Part shown: positions 34,851 through 46,149 of the stretch, piece by piece
Layout of the letters: every line of letters starts with the position of its first letter
Position numbering within the stretch: the stretch's first letter is position 1
Origin: Episyrphus balteatus
Lineage: Eukaryota; Arthropoda; Insecta; Diptera; Syrphidae
DNA: 64,000 nucleotides
NCBI RefSeq assembly: GCF_945859705.1
Contig: NC_079137.1
Location: 70,516,277 to 70,580,276 of the forward strand
Reading direction: 5' to 3'
Translations under genes and position numbers: made by a program
Notes under the pieces: model-generated
Told to the model about the DNA's origin: nothing
Databases searched by the model: none
Seen by the model: only the letters and a program-made list of their open reading frames with translations

Positions 34851-36780
34851 GTAAGTACAAAATGTCATATACCAAAGCAACGTTGGCCAGCACCATCATC
34901 AAATACCATGAACATAAACACAGAAAAAATCTACGGGATTGAAAAATCTATGTTCACAACAAACTCGCATGATGTTCGTCTATATCCGCTAAATAAACTT
35001 TAACAATACTTAATACAATGATTAATTTGATTTGTCGATTTAGAGTCACAACACACACACACACTAACAGACACATCAAAACATTAGAATGATGTATAAA
35101 TCTAAACCCGAACTGATAGTTAAATACACATTCAACACTGACAGAGAGAAAGGATATCCTGATGTGCCGTTTTGCACATATCACCTGTAGAGAAAGCTTA
35201 GCTCAAACCCTGTTTCTCTCTCTTATTATAATCCAGCTAACTAAAACCATCATCAGAACCGTTTCGTTTTGGTCGTTGCTTTTATACCAGTCCATCACAA
35301 GGATAGACATTGAAGTATCCAACAAATAATGCTCACTCACTATGGTCTGGGGTCTGTACCTACTTTTCTGTCAGGACGAAAAGTTGTCATTGTAATAAAG
35401 TTTTATTGGAAGGATTTTAGGAATATTTGGTTGCAGTCAGGCAAGGCAGCAGTAGTATCGTAAGAGCATTGAGGGAAAAAGCCAGCGTAGCGCACTGATA
35501 TTGTTCCAAAGCTCTTGTTTTTTCCTACTGAACTGCTGGATATGTTGATGCCACAGTGACTGTTGTGTGATGCTTTGGTTCCCTCTATAAACGGTCGTCC
35601 TGCTAGAGAACTGTTCCTGGTTTTGAATGGTAATCGAAAATGATGTTGCAGTGTATAGTTTGTTAGGAGCGGAAGGCTAGATGGGGGTAGGGGAGGTAGG
35701 GGCGCCATCTGCAAGGGTTCATTTCATAGTTTAACTCACTAAATGTTGGTCGGTCCTGCAATTGACTTGAAACTCATTTTATGAGTGTAATGTGGGTGGA
35801 AGGAGTTTGGGGTGAATAGTTTTTGTCTGCACGAAATTGATTTGGATTATGTGAAGTAGACATACACACACAACGTGTGTGCCTTTTTTTTTGCACTAAC
35901 ACATGTCTGTGATTGTATGTAGTGCATCCAGGAGCGAGATTGTCGGGTCGGTTCGTTTCGTTTCTATACGAACGACAACGACGGGGAACTCAGAGTTCAG
36001 TGTAAAGATAATTGCATTTCTGGTTTATGTCGCTATGGTATTGAGCGCTAAGCTGAAGGATTTTAACAAATATTTTGAGATTCAAGGATGAGGGAGGATA
36101 TGAAGACAGAATAGGGATTTTATACTCGTAGGGTTGTAGGAGATGGATGGATATATAGTAGAAAACGACTGATGTTTTTGAATGTTTCGTCTGGTAATTG
36201 TTATGACAGAGCAACCGAATGGCAAAGGAGATAGAGAGTATTTAAAACTTTACTCATTTAATTGGAGATTATTTATTGGTTAAGGATAATGGGAGTAGTT
36301 TTTTTTTGGTTGGAAATAGGGTTTGAAGTGGAGACTGGAAAGCACTAAAGGGTTAGTTGTTGTTCTTAGTAATAAAGAAGTTTACAATTTTTTGGTTAGT
36401 AGAAGAGTTATACGAGTGCTATTGCACTATAAATCTCTGGTAATGAATAAATTTTTATTACTCAAAAATATCCATAACAAGTTTTAAGCAGGATAGTTCT
36501 CTTTATGACAAGAATTTGGAGCCAATTTGACTACATTTCAATATATTCAACAACACTTGAGTGTATAAAGTTATTTAATTTTGCATTTGACATAGATTTG
36601 AGTTGCTATGGAGTTTTGGAAATTTTATTTACTGCTTTTGAAATGAGATCCTTTGAGGTAGGGACTGACAAATTTTACAGCCACTTTAGTGGATTGAATA
36701 TTGGACTTGGCTTATATGAAGTATAAGAAAGTTTTATTGAGTCAAAAATGTGATAGTTCTTTTGACAAAATACAAAATAC
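34851..36780. other. Host-like non-repetitive DNA
   Basis: Balanced composition with a CA run at 35051-35064 and no recognised element. The 103-codon minus-strand frame at 35403-35714 is proline/serine-rich at its start but has no domain and no splice context. This could be intron or intergenic DNA. Confidence 0.4.
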
Positions 36781-37792
36781 TTAGGGTAAAGTCGGGGGAT
36801 ATGGCACCCATTTTCGTTTTTCGTTATTACTTGAGAAATAAAGAAGATATCTATTTCAAACAAAAGCGGATTTATTTTAAAACTATTTCTTAAATACAAA
36901 ATAGGTACATAAGTGTAATTCAAATATAATTTCTTGTTATTTTTTGCAAAAATAAAAAACATTAAAAAAAACATGATTGAAAAAATGGAGGGTGATATGG
37001 CACCTCATCGAGGGTGATATGGCACCCTATTTCTTTTTGTGACACTTGTTGGATGTGTTGTTGAAAGACGTACACGAATCATGAGACCAAAAGTGACATT
37101 ATGATTACGCCTTATTTCAGCACTTTTCAGCCAATCTGAAAGCTATTTGGCAAACTTTAAGGTTTTGGTCATTTAAGAAGCCTTTTTAATGTAGTGAAGT
37201 GTGAACGGAATCGCAAAATGCTTAAGTCCGGCTTTTTTTGACATTCAGCAGCTCCAACAGCTGCAGTGATCTGGGTTTTAGTCCACTTGGCCTGGTTTGC
37301 TGAAGTTTTTTGTAAATACAATTGTTAGTTGAAAAATTAATAGGTTCAAAAGTAGATGCGGGGGAAATGGCACCGGTGCCATATATCCCGATGTTTTTGG
37401 GTGCCATATCCCCCATTTGACTACACTTCTGTTTTTTTCAAATGACACGAATAATCACGTTTGCTTAGTTATGGCAATGAGAAAACACAAGAATATAACC
37501 GTTACCGTTCTTTTTGTGTTAAAATGAACCCTCGGCGTCAAATACTATTGGAAGCACACGTACAACAATTTTACACAAAAAAACTTTTCGCTCAAATTGA
37601 ACTCACTTTTTTGTTTGTCCATTTTTTAAATTTTAGTGGCAATGGTTACTGCGGATCCAAATGCATCCACTGAAGCTTACGTCAGACTGAATTCTTTTTT
37701 GCTCTTTTTGCTTTGAAAAGAAGTCACTAAGTGGGAGATATTGAAAGGGTGCCATATCACCCGTGGTGCCATATCACCCGACTTTACCCTAA
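36781..37792. mobile_element. 1.0 kb MITE with GATATGGCACC words
   Basis: The inverted termini are TTAGGGTAAAGTCGGG and CCCGACTTTACCCTAA. The word GATATGGCACC (or its complement GGTGCCATATC) occurs about eight times. It is direct at 36798, 36994 and 37016, inverted near 37376, 37401, 37749 and 37765, and one degenerate copy is near 37366. The orientation switches towards each end, so the left copies point one way and the right copies the other. No clear target duplication and no transposase are found. Confidence 0.7.
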
Positions 37793-37886
37793 CATCTATC
37801 AACGCTATTTCATTGTTTATAGTACAAATTTTTCAGATTACTTAGGAAAATATTACAAAAAATTCTGTTACCTTGTTGTTTCTGAA

Positions 37887-37934
37887 GAGAGAGAGCGAGA
37901 GAGAGAGCGAGAGAGAGAGAGAGAGAGAGAGCGT
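37887..37934. repeat. GA microsatellite
   Basis: A GAGAGA tract with interspersed C (GAGC), about 46 bp. Confidence 0.9.
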
Positions 37935-37983
37935 TAAGTAAAGTAGTTCTATATTCTAGCAGAATTGTTTATTTTTCGGATCA

Positions 37984-39006
37984 GGGACATAATGCCATCT
38001 TTTCATTTATAGGGCTTATGACCTTAATGAATGAGACATATACTTTAAGTTGAATGTGAGGCTCAAATTCTACTGAAATAAGAATGGGCGTTATGTCCCA
38101 CTAACAAAGACTTTACAAAATAATAAAATTATTTCTCAACTTGTTGGAATACAGGTAAATACATAATTTGATTTTGGACATTATGTTCCACCTATTGGGA
38201 TATAAGTCCATACCAAAATTTAATGGATATAAGCCCCATTTGGCAGTTTCGTTTTTTTTTTCCAAAAAAATTTTTTTTTGGAGATTTCTCATTTATGTAT
38301 AGTTATACATCTTCTGGAAAAAAATTAAGTATGTCAGGCCCCCCAAAATACGAAAACTGAAAGAAAAGGGTTCAAAATATATGGAAATATTTCACCCGGT
38401 GACAACATTTTTGGCTGCTAAATACATGACTTTTTACCAGTTTTAATTTATTTTGGCAGCAATCTCGACACGCACACCCTTTTGTTATACATCAATAAAA
38501 AGGTAAGGAATTACTCTATCTATATCTATTAAATTCATTAAAATTGAACTCAGGGTTCAAAATTTATAGCTAGATTTCTCGCGGTGGAAGCGTTTTTAAC
38601 TGTTGAATATATGACATTTTACCAGTTTTTAATTATTTTGGCAGCCATCATGGCTTAAAAATTAAACATCAATGAAGAGGTAAAGATTTACTCTATCTAC
38701 TGCTATTTTATTCATTAAAATCAGAAGCATGGTTCAAAAGCTATAGCTAGATGAAAACAAAAGTTTTACTAACAAAAATTCGTTTATTTCAGAAACGACA
38801 TAAGTCCAGCGACTTTAAAGGCTTAAAAACCCACTAAGACTTGAAAAAGGTTTATATTTTTAAGGTTTTTAAATGCGTCTTCAGCTAGATTATAACTCGG
38901 CATACTCTAAATTTGAAGTGTTGTGGAGTTTTAACATAAAAAACAGTTTTTTTGTTGCTTCTGAAAAGTTAGTGCTCATGGACTTATGCTGTTTCTGAAA
39001 TAAACG
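37984..39006. mobile_element. Element-like cluster of GGACATAAGTCC words
   Basis: Variants of a near-palindromic word (GGACATAAGTCC, GGACATTATGTTCC, GGGATATAAGTCC) occur near 37984, 38087, 38177, 38197, 38224, 38797 and 38980. A 27-bp inverted pair lies at 38781-38807 and 38980-39006 (CGTTTATTTCAGAAAC core). Between them and upstream is a diverged tandem duplication of about 181 bp (38410-38590 and 38591-38765). True ends and a target duplication are not identified. Confidence 0.5.
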
Positions 39007-39442
39007 ATTCAATTGACCTCCAAAATGCATTATCTACTTACATTTTGCCTCCATTAAAAAAAGGGTTTAACTATTACGTTCCAGAAAATCACTATGAAGT
39101 TTTAATTTTTTTTAACAACTTTCATACAGCACCCTATGTTTAATTTTTCATGACCAATCGGACCATTTGAAAGGTCAAATAATTGTATATGTTGTATAAT
39201 GTTGTCTGTGTAATTCCTCAAAAGTAAAACAAATTTCCTTTCATTTTTATTTTTATAAAAAAAAAGTTACACATACGCCACAGTGACCCTATAAGGTAGT
39301 TTTTTTTTTGTAATTTTTTTTTGTTACGATTATTTTTTGTATTGACATTTGGAGCTTTAACGATAAGTAAGGGACTTTTGCTTTCCTTCAGAGGGACACA
39401 AGTTCACTCAGGTTGGAACTAGGTATTTCTTTAAAAAAAGTC
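39007..39442. other. AT-rich DNA with solo CCACAGTGACCCT
   Basis: No gene is seen. The string CCACAGTGACCCT near 39290 also occurs near 8679 and may mark a family end. Confidence 0.35.
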
Positions 39443-39686
39443 TTAGGGCCAGTTTGTTGAGAGTGGGTTAAATCGTCGATTTGATCATTATGGATTCCCC
39501 TTAATTGAGGATTAAGAATCCTTGATAATCATAGAGCGTTTGTTCACTTTTTTTCACTTTGATCAACAAATCATAGTTTTTCCAAAAATCATTCCATTTT
39601 CCAATATATCTGTCAGTTTGGTTGTCGAAACTTAATCAAGAATTAAGTTTTTTTTTTCATTTTTTGAAGTTTGTTATTATTTTGTT

Positions 39687-39940
39687 GAATTTAAAAGCGC
39701 TAGCAGTAAGGAAGGTAAGTAAATAAATACTTTTTTATCTAAATAAATATGAACCTACCTATATATTTTCAGAAATGATTAAAAAAATCGAAGACCCTGA
39801 CGACAAACGAAATAAAAAAAAAACAGCAAATTTAAAAGCAGCAACAATTGCATTATAGCCAACAGAAATACGAACCAAAGCTTTTGGACGCCGCGGAGGA
39901 GCACTGCATTAAAATGCAAAACATGGATGTCAAGCTTTAA
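39687..39940 (+). pseudogene. Decayed two-exon remnant in Harbinger-like element
   Basis: A short exon encoding EFKSASSKE ends at a consensus donor GTAAGT (39715). A 58-bp intron ends TTTTCAG (39772). The next exon continues in frame as EMIKKIEDPDDKRNKKK. After about 23 codons a +1 shift near 39843 restores a protein-like frame, QQKYEPKLLDAAEEHC, which ends at TAA (39938-39940). A charged, helix-prone tail of this kind would fit the second (Myb/SANT-like) protein of Harbinger elements. The match is only by character, not by a recognised domain. Confidence 0.3.
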
Positions 39941-39960
39941 ACCGAACAGAAAAAAGCCAT

Positions 39961-40175
39961 CCCTATTTCGGTTGGCGTTTGTCATAAAACGACAAGAAAA
40001 CGGCTTGCTCTAGAAGCGGCAATTTTTGTAAAATTGAATATTTAACTTGACAGTTTCCTCCGCTCTCTGCCATTCTTCCTTATGAAACGATAATTTCTAT
40101 ACTTTAGCCTCAATTTTGGATTCCAGAGCTAGTCGTTTTTGTGTCGTTTTATGACAAAGGCCAACCGTAATAGGG
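39961..40175. mobile_element. 215-bp MITE nested in Harbinger-like element
   Basis: CCCTATTTCGGTTGGCGTTT at the left is matched by the reverse complement at the right (CCAACCGTAATAGGG), and the pairing extends about 50 bp through GTCATAAAACGACA. If the terminus is TTWCGGTTGGC, the flanking TA would be a mariner-type duplication; the boundary is ambiguous. It overlaps no open frame. Confidence 0.6.
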
Positions 40176-40231
40176 GTAAGTATTCGCTTTGAAACTCTCT
40201 TATTTTGTTTTATGCTATTTTTTGTTACTTA

Positions 40232-40658
40232 GAGCCAATTTTTCAATCTTCTCATAAACAGTCAGTTAACTGTTCGACGAATAAAGTTATTAGGCTCATA
40301 AACAATCAGATAAAAACATTGAATTTTTCAATCAAGAATAATTTATGCTACAGAATAACAAAAAAAATTTGTCAAATTCAAAAATATTTAAAATTAAACG
40401 TCATTTTTATTCATGATTGTTTTTGTTTTCTTGTGTTCCACTGCATTTTTTTCAAAATTCTTTCAAAACAGCTTTGACAACTGACATAATATTTTTATTG
40501 AGATTATTCCTTAGAATAATTTTTATTCGTCTCTGAAAGAAGCAGATAGTTTTATTCATAGGAATAAGCTATATCTGCCTGTTGGAAAATTGATTTTTTC
40601 TCTATCCTTAGGAATAAGTACTAACTGACTATTTAACTGACTATTGAAAAATTGGCCC
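40232..40658. mobile_element. 427-bp Harbinger-like MITE, nested
   Basis: The left end GAGCCAATTTTTCAATC and the reversed right end GGGCCAATTTTTCAATAG are flanked by TTA (40229-40231 and 40659-40661). Internal CAGTTAACTG and AACTGACTATT words recur. It sits wholly inside the larger Harbinger-like element but has a different terminal sequence. Confidence 0.8.
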
Positions 40659-40740
40659 TTAATAAAAAGGAAATAAATGTACTTATGTTGAAAATGTACT
40701 AATTTGAATTAATTTAAAATAAATACATATACATATGTAT

Positions 40741-41536
40741 TAGGGTGGGTCAAAAAAATCGAAAATTTTTTTTTTGACTTGGTACTCCGAAAAATCGATT
40801 GCTAGACCCCTCTAGAATATACACACCAAATATGAGCTCTTTATATTAACGGGAAGGTCCTCCGCTTTGCAATTTTCCATTTTTACATCAAGCTTCTACT
40901 AAAAAAAAAATAATTTTTTTATTAATTGACTTTTTAGCAAATTTCTTTTCATATTCTTGTAGGAAATTGAACGCTCTACAAAAAAGGCCTTATACACTTT
41001 TTTCGTTTATCTAACCGTTGAATAGATATTTGAGGTCCAAAAATCGAGAAAATCTTTAAAAATTCGTTTTTTGTTCTTAATTTTGTAACAAATTGAAAAA
41101 TTATAATGATCAAACGCGCAAGACATATTCTTGTTGGAAATTGATTGCTCCACAAAAAAGGTCTTATTAACTTTTTTCATTAATCTAACCATTCTAAAGA
41201 TATTCGAGGTCAAAGTTAAAAAAAAATATAAAAACATTTTATATTTTAAAAAAATTTCTAATTCACTGAAACTTCATTATTTTCAAATTAACAAGATATA
41301 TTCTTGTAGGGGCTTAAACGTTCTACAAAAAATTCCTTGGAATGAAATTGATTGCTTTAACCGTTTAGAAGATATTCGTAGAAGCTTGATGTAAAAATGG
41401 AAAATTGCAAAGCGGAGGACCTTCCCATTAATATAAAGAGCTCATATTTGGTGTGTATATTCTAGAGGGGTCTAGCAATCGATTTTTCAGAGTACCAATT
41501 CAAAAAAAAGAATTTCGATTTTTTTGACCCACCCTA
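40741..41536. mobile_element. 796-bp hAT-like MITE, nested
   Basis: The termini TAGGGTGGGTC and GACCCACCCTA are flanked by a perfect 8-bp duplication ATATGTAT (40733-40740 and 41537-41544). The inverted repeats extend about 160 bp (40741-40899 and 41378-41536). The unpaired middle holds three diverged tandem units of about 173 bp, each starting at ATTCTTGT near 40953, 41127 and 41300. A second family member is at 1-243. No transposase is encoded. Confidence 0.92.
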
Positions 41537-41967
41537 ATATGTATATCAAAATTTTTAATTCTATAATTTTCATTTGTTTTGGCCAACAGTGTATGTCTTA
41601 TTGATTTTAAGAATTCAATGACGTATTGACTTGAAGAAGTGTCGGAAAATAACCGGCTAACTTTGTAAGAATATCAAGTATGAACAAACTGAATTCCAGT
41701 TAATCCTTGATTTAATAGACCTAATCGAGCAAAATTGGATGATTAACAAAATCTCAAATTAACTGCTCAAATCATTGATTCTTTGATAAAAATTTTTGTG
41801 AACAAACGAAATTTACGATTATCAACTGGAATAATCCTTGATTAAAGATAATCGAGTGTCAACAAACCGGCCCTTAGAATTTTATAGGGATATAAACTTT
41901 TCTTTTTAACATTGAATATTTTTTTTACATAAATTTAAATTTCATTTTAAATGAAAAACTCCACAAT

Positions 41968-43485
41968 TAGTGGAGTAACTAAAGCTCAAAAATTGGCAAT
42001 ATTAGGGAACCCGGCCGAACAGCTTAGATTTTGATGATCTTTTTTTTCAAACGTCGGTCATTAAAAATACTTTAAAGTCTATAGATTAAAAATTGCCGGT
42101 GTTGCCGTTTTGATTTTTTAAATTTTATTGAAGATTTTTGTGAACAAAAAAATTTTTTTTTCAAAAATTTTTCTTAAATTTCATAAATTAATTGATGCCA
42201 AAAGATTGTCTAGGAAATTCAAGGAAAAAAAATACATGGGAGTGAGGGACAGTCTTTCATCGTTCAAGCGATAGATGCAATTTTCTTATTAATTGACTTC
42301 AAACACAAAAAAAAATATTTGAACACAACGGCAACACCTACAATATTTAAATGTACATTTTTAAAAAGCCAGAAGCTTAGTCATATTTGTAAAATTAAAA
42401 TTAAGTTAATTGTATTAAGGACTTTTGAAAGAATGGTAACTGAACTCAGATTCTTGAAAACAAAAATTATTGAAAAAATCTTAACATGTGGTTTTTAAAA
42501 CTTTTTCGTAATATAAAATGCATTTTTTTTTTTCAATTTTTTTTGGCCACAATTATTATGATTTGAAATTATAAAAGGAAATGCCAATATGTATTACGGT
42601 TTATGAAAAAAATTAAAAAGTTTTTCATTTTCGAAGAACTTTTTTGAATAGAAGTTTTGGAAAAAAATTTAACTTATTTTTTTTTTAAAGTTCAACTTTT
42701 AAATATAAAATTATTTTTTATTAATTAATAACCCCTACTGTTGAAAGCTAAATAGCAAAAATTTAAAGTTCTTATTTACCAAAGTCTTTAAGAAAATCAA
42801 TTATTTCAATGCAAAAATTCAGTTTTTATCAAAAAAACCCATTGAAATTGAAGTAATTTTTAATTTTTTTTTTAAACTGTAATATATATTACCTTTTCCT
42901 CTTCGGAATTCAACTAATAATATTTATGGCCAAAAATTTTTTTAAAATAAATTCATATTTTATTACAAAAAGTTTGGAAAAAAGTCATTTAAAATTTTTT
43001 TTTTTTTAACATTTTTTTTTAAATTCTGAGTTTGAGGACCATTTTTTCAAAAACTCTTCATTAAATTTAGTGGATTTAAATTTAAGAGATAAGAATGAGC
43101 TTCTGGCTTTTTAAAAATGTATTTTAAAATATTGTAGGTGTTGCCGTTGTTTTCAAACTATTTTTTTTGTGTTTGAAGTCAGATTGTGAGAAAATTGCAT
43201 TTATCGCTTAAACGATGGAAGATTGTCCCTTACTCCTTTATACTTTTTTTCCTTAAATTACCTAGAGAATGTTTTGCTATCATTTGTTTTATGAAATTTA
43301 AGCAAAAAAAATGGTTTTGTTCAAAAAAAATTTAATTGTAATTTTAAAAAACAATACGGCAACATCGGCAATTTTTAATCTATAGACTTTAAAGTATTTT
43401 TAATTACCTACGTTTGAAAAAAAAATCGTCAAAATCAGAGCTGTTCGGCAGGGTTCCCTAATAATTTGCTTTAGTTACTCTACTA
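41968..43485. mobile_element. 1.5 kb palindromic element, copy B
   Basis: Bounded by TAGTGGAGTAACTAAAG and the reverse of TAGTAGAGTAACTAAAG, with AAT duplicated at 41965-41967 and 43486-43488. The orientation is opposite to copy A. By eye this is the most diverged of the four in its centre, but both arms are complete. Confidence 0.88.
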
Positions 43486-43488
43486 AAT

Positions 43489-44804
43489 TATTTAAAAAAA
43501 AGTAGTTTTTTCTGGTAGCAGCTTCGTTTCTATAATCAAAACCATCGATCTTTTTGTTGCTATTGTGGCCACACACCTGAACTTTTCCAATTCCCAAAAC
43601 TGTATTTTTTTCTTTCTTTTTAAATATGGTTTACCATCAATACTAAATGCTCATATAATGTATTTTCCTTTAAGTTTTCACTGCACTAGAAAAAAGTATA
43701 TTTCTCACCCACATTTAATATTCAGGGTACTCAAAAAAAAACTTTTTCATTTTCTTCATACAATATAGTACTTTTTCCTACTAAAGAATTTAGAAGAACA
43801 CCAAACAAAAAAAAAACTTTAAAAAAAAAGAAATAAAAAGAACTAGAACGAACATCATGAAATAAAAAATAAAGAAAGAAAGAATTTAACTAATATCCCA
43901 CATACACTGAAATTGATGGAACAACGACTTAAGCAACAAAATAAAAAAAAAAATAAGAATGAAACTTACAAGAATAAGAACGAGAGACTAGGTGGTAAGT
44001 AAAGTACATGTGGACGAAACTCATATTCTTTAGGTTTGGGTACTACAACTCTGCCTGAAAACTTTTATCAAAATATTTACTAACTCCGTTGCATACTGAA
44101 AATGTGTTCATATTTGCAGATTATTATTCCCCAGAGTAAAAGTTATGTCCTTCTTTTCATTCACATGAGTGTTGTATATTGTGGTATATAGTTGGTATAG
44201 GTACCATTAAGTTTTTTTGTGTCTTGGTCTACCCTTGGGGGTGTCGGTCGGTCTTCGTCGTCCTGTAGTCATACACCACAAACGGCCATGACGATACCAT
44301 TTCGGCAATCACATAGGTACTAAAAAATAAAACTCACATAGAAAAAAGAATATAGCAATGGTTTTCAGTGAATTGAAGAAAATAAAAAAAAAATTCTTGT
44401 AAGTGCTGTATTTCGTAAATTTTTAACGGCCATAGAGTGTTTTTTTCTTTCGTTTGTGTTGTTGTTGGTCGTTTTATTATTATTCTTTTGTTGTGTTTTT
44501 ATTTTTATTCTTAAAGAACGTCCTTATACTTCATATCAACACTTAGATTTGATCTATAAATGTTTAAAGTTGTGTTTTATTTTATCGATAGTATAAAGGT
44601 CCAAGAAATGAGATTTAAAGTACTCAGCCATAGAATTATTTAAGTTTTGGTGCTAAAAAAGATAGGTATTTGGCCCAAAATACTTTATAATTAGGGCATT
44701 GGTTTTTAAAAATTAAAAGTATACATATTTACATTTCCAGCGATATTTTGAATGATAATTCTATACATATTTATGGCAATTCATGGCGATTGAAAAACTA
44801 AACA
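43489..44804. other. Host-like DNA
   Basis: No gene is seen. The block has many A runs (43805-43835, 43941-43955) and a CTTCGTCGTCCTGTAGTC patch near 44252. Frames are below 70 codons. Confidence 0.4.
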
Positions 44805-46067
44805 ACTGCGTTACTTTACTTAAAAATTCACTTTTATTTATAAAATCATACAAAAAACTTCGCTTATATGGAAACATCCAACGTAAGAGTAGCAACGTTA
44901 GTTTCCTTTAAGGTTAAATCACATAATCGTTTATTTTAAATATATAAATATATATATTTGTTTTAGTTTATATCACTGCGTTACCAATAATGAACTTACA
45001 TATAAAATCTTTTCGAAAAGCGGAGGTAAAAGTGCAAAAAATGTGTTCTTATTAGAGTTAAAAGCATAAACAAAAAATACCAAGGCTGGAAAATTTCGTA
45101 CGTCTTTCCCCGCAAAACCCTTTTGTGTACAGTGCTGTCTGTGAATATATGTGAAAGCCACCACGTTGGTAAATGACGTTAACACGCACACATTTATAGA
45201 TTCACGACATTCACCACACAGCGGACACGAACACAACGATAGGTTCACGACATTCACCATACCTCGCAGCTTGTAGGCAAACGTCAGTTGACCCCCGAGT
45301 TTCCAGTCTTGGTATTTTTTGTTTATGGTTAAAAGGTTCAACATAATTATGAAAAATTGGGAAGTATGAAGCTAAGTAATTTTAAAGTAGTCACAAGCCC
45401 AAATTTTCTCAATAAAGCTATAAAGAAATGGGTACCAAAAAATAACGCAGGAATAATCTTAGTACTAAAGTAGTACTTTACCTACAAACAATATGTGTTA
45501 TTATTTGAAGTTGATAGATCAAAAATAACTGCGTTACCTATTTATTAACTATGGTAACGCAGTGGAGCAGTAACGCAGTTTTAAATATCTAGTTATATCG
45601 TATATATTATCTTAACTGAAAAACACACAACTGCCAAAACAATAATTTTGTCAAATGCGGTAACGCAGTAAACATGTCTTTCTCTTTCAGTGCCTCTTTG
45701 AAGCTATTTATTTGTCTAGCTTAGCCCTCTCGACCAATAACTAACATTTCTTTAAACAGTTGCAAGAAGTCAAAGCTACATTAACTTTAGTTTTTTTTTT
45801 TTTTTTTCAAATGGTGACGCAAAGTAACTAAGATTTTATTCCTTGCTGGGGGAATAATATAAAATTTGTTTTATTTTTATAACACATCAATTTGGCATCA
45901 ATAATGTTCAACTACCATGCCGCCGGCAGTATACCAATGGGATATTATGAGAAATTCCTCTTTTATAAAGAAACTATGCGTTACTGCGTTACCTATGGTA
46001 TATCTTAGTAACGCAGTAATGCATCGTTTCATGAAAAAAGAGGAATCTCTCATAATACCTCGTGGGA
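44805..46067. mobile_element. Element-like region with nine GTAACGCAGT words
   Basis: ACTGCGTTAC or its complement occurs at 44805, 44975, 45443 (8 of 10), 45528, 45554, 45570, 45660, 45983 and 46008. The last two are the centre of an imperfect hairpin at 45934-46067 (arms about 58 bp and 85% alike by eye, including ATTATGAGARATTCCTCTTT). TTCACGACATTCACCA also occurs twice, near 45201 and 45246. Element ends are not identified. A 123-codon minus-strand frame (44973-45344) lacks a recognised domain. Confidence 0.5.
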
Positions 46068-46149
46068 TAAGATCCTTGACCGTAACACAAAACACAACGA
46101 AGCACAAAATATTTGCGAAAAAAGAATGGTTGACTAAATAAAGTTGAAT

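Larger units (their letters stand above)
39446..41873. mobile_element. 2.4 kb Harbinger-like element with nested insertions
   Basis: The left end GGGCCAGTTTGTTGA and the reversed right end GGGCCGGTTTGTTGA are flanked by the 3-bp direct repeat TTA (39443-39445 and 41874-41876), the PIF/Harbinger target. The ends continue with AATCCTTGAT/TAATC words on both sides. It contains three smaller elements (39961, 40232, 40741) and a decayed two-exon coding remnant near the left end. Removing the three nested elements leaves about 1.0 kb. Confidence 0.82.

Noticed and set aside
35403..35714. 103-codon minus-strand frame, proline-rich at its N terminus
   Set aside because: No recognisable domain, and no splice or promoter context. 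In 64 kb of both strands a frame of this length is expected by chance.
44973..45344. 123-codon minus-strand frame with several cysteines
   Set aside because: No spacing fits a zinc finger or other known motif, and it overlaps the GTAACGCAGT cluster.
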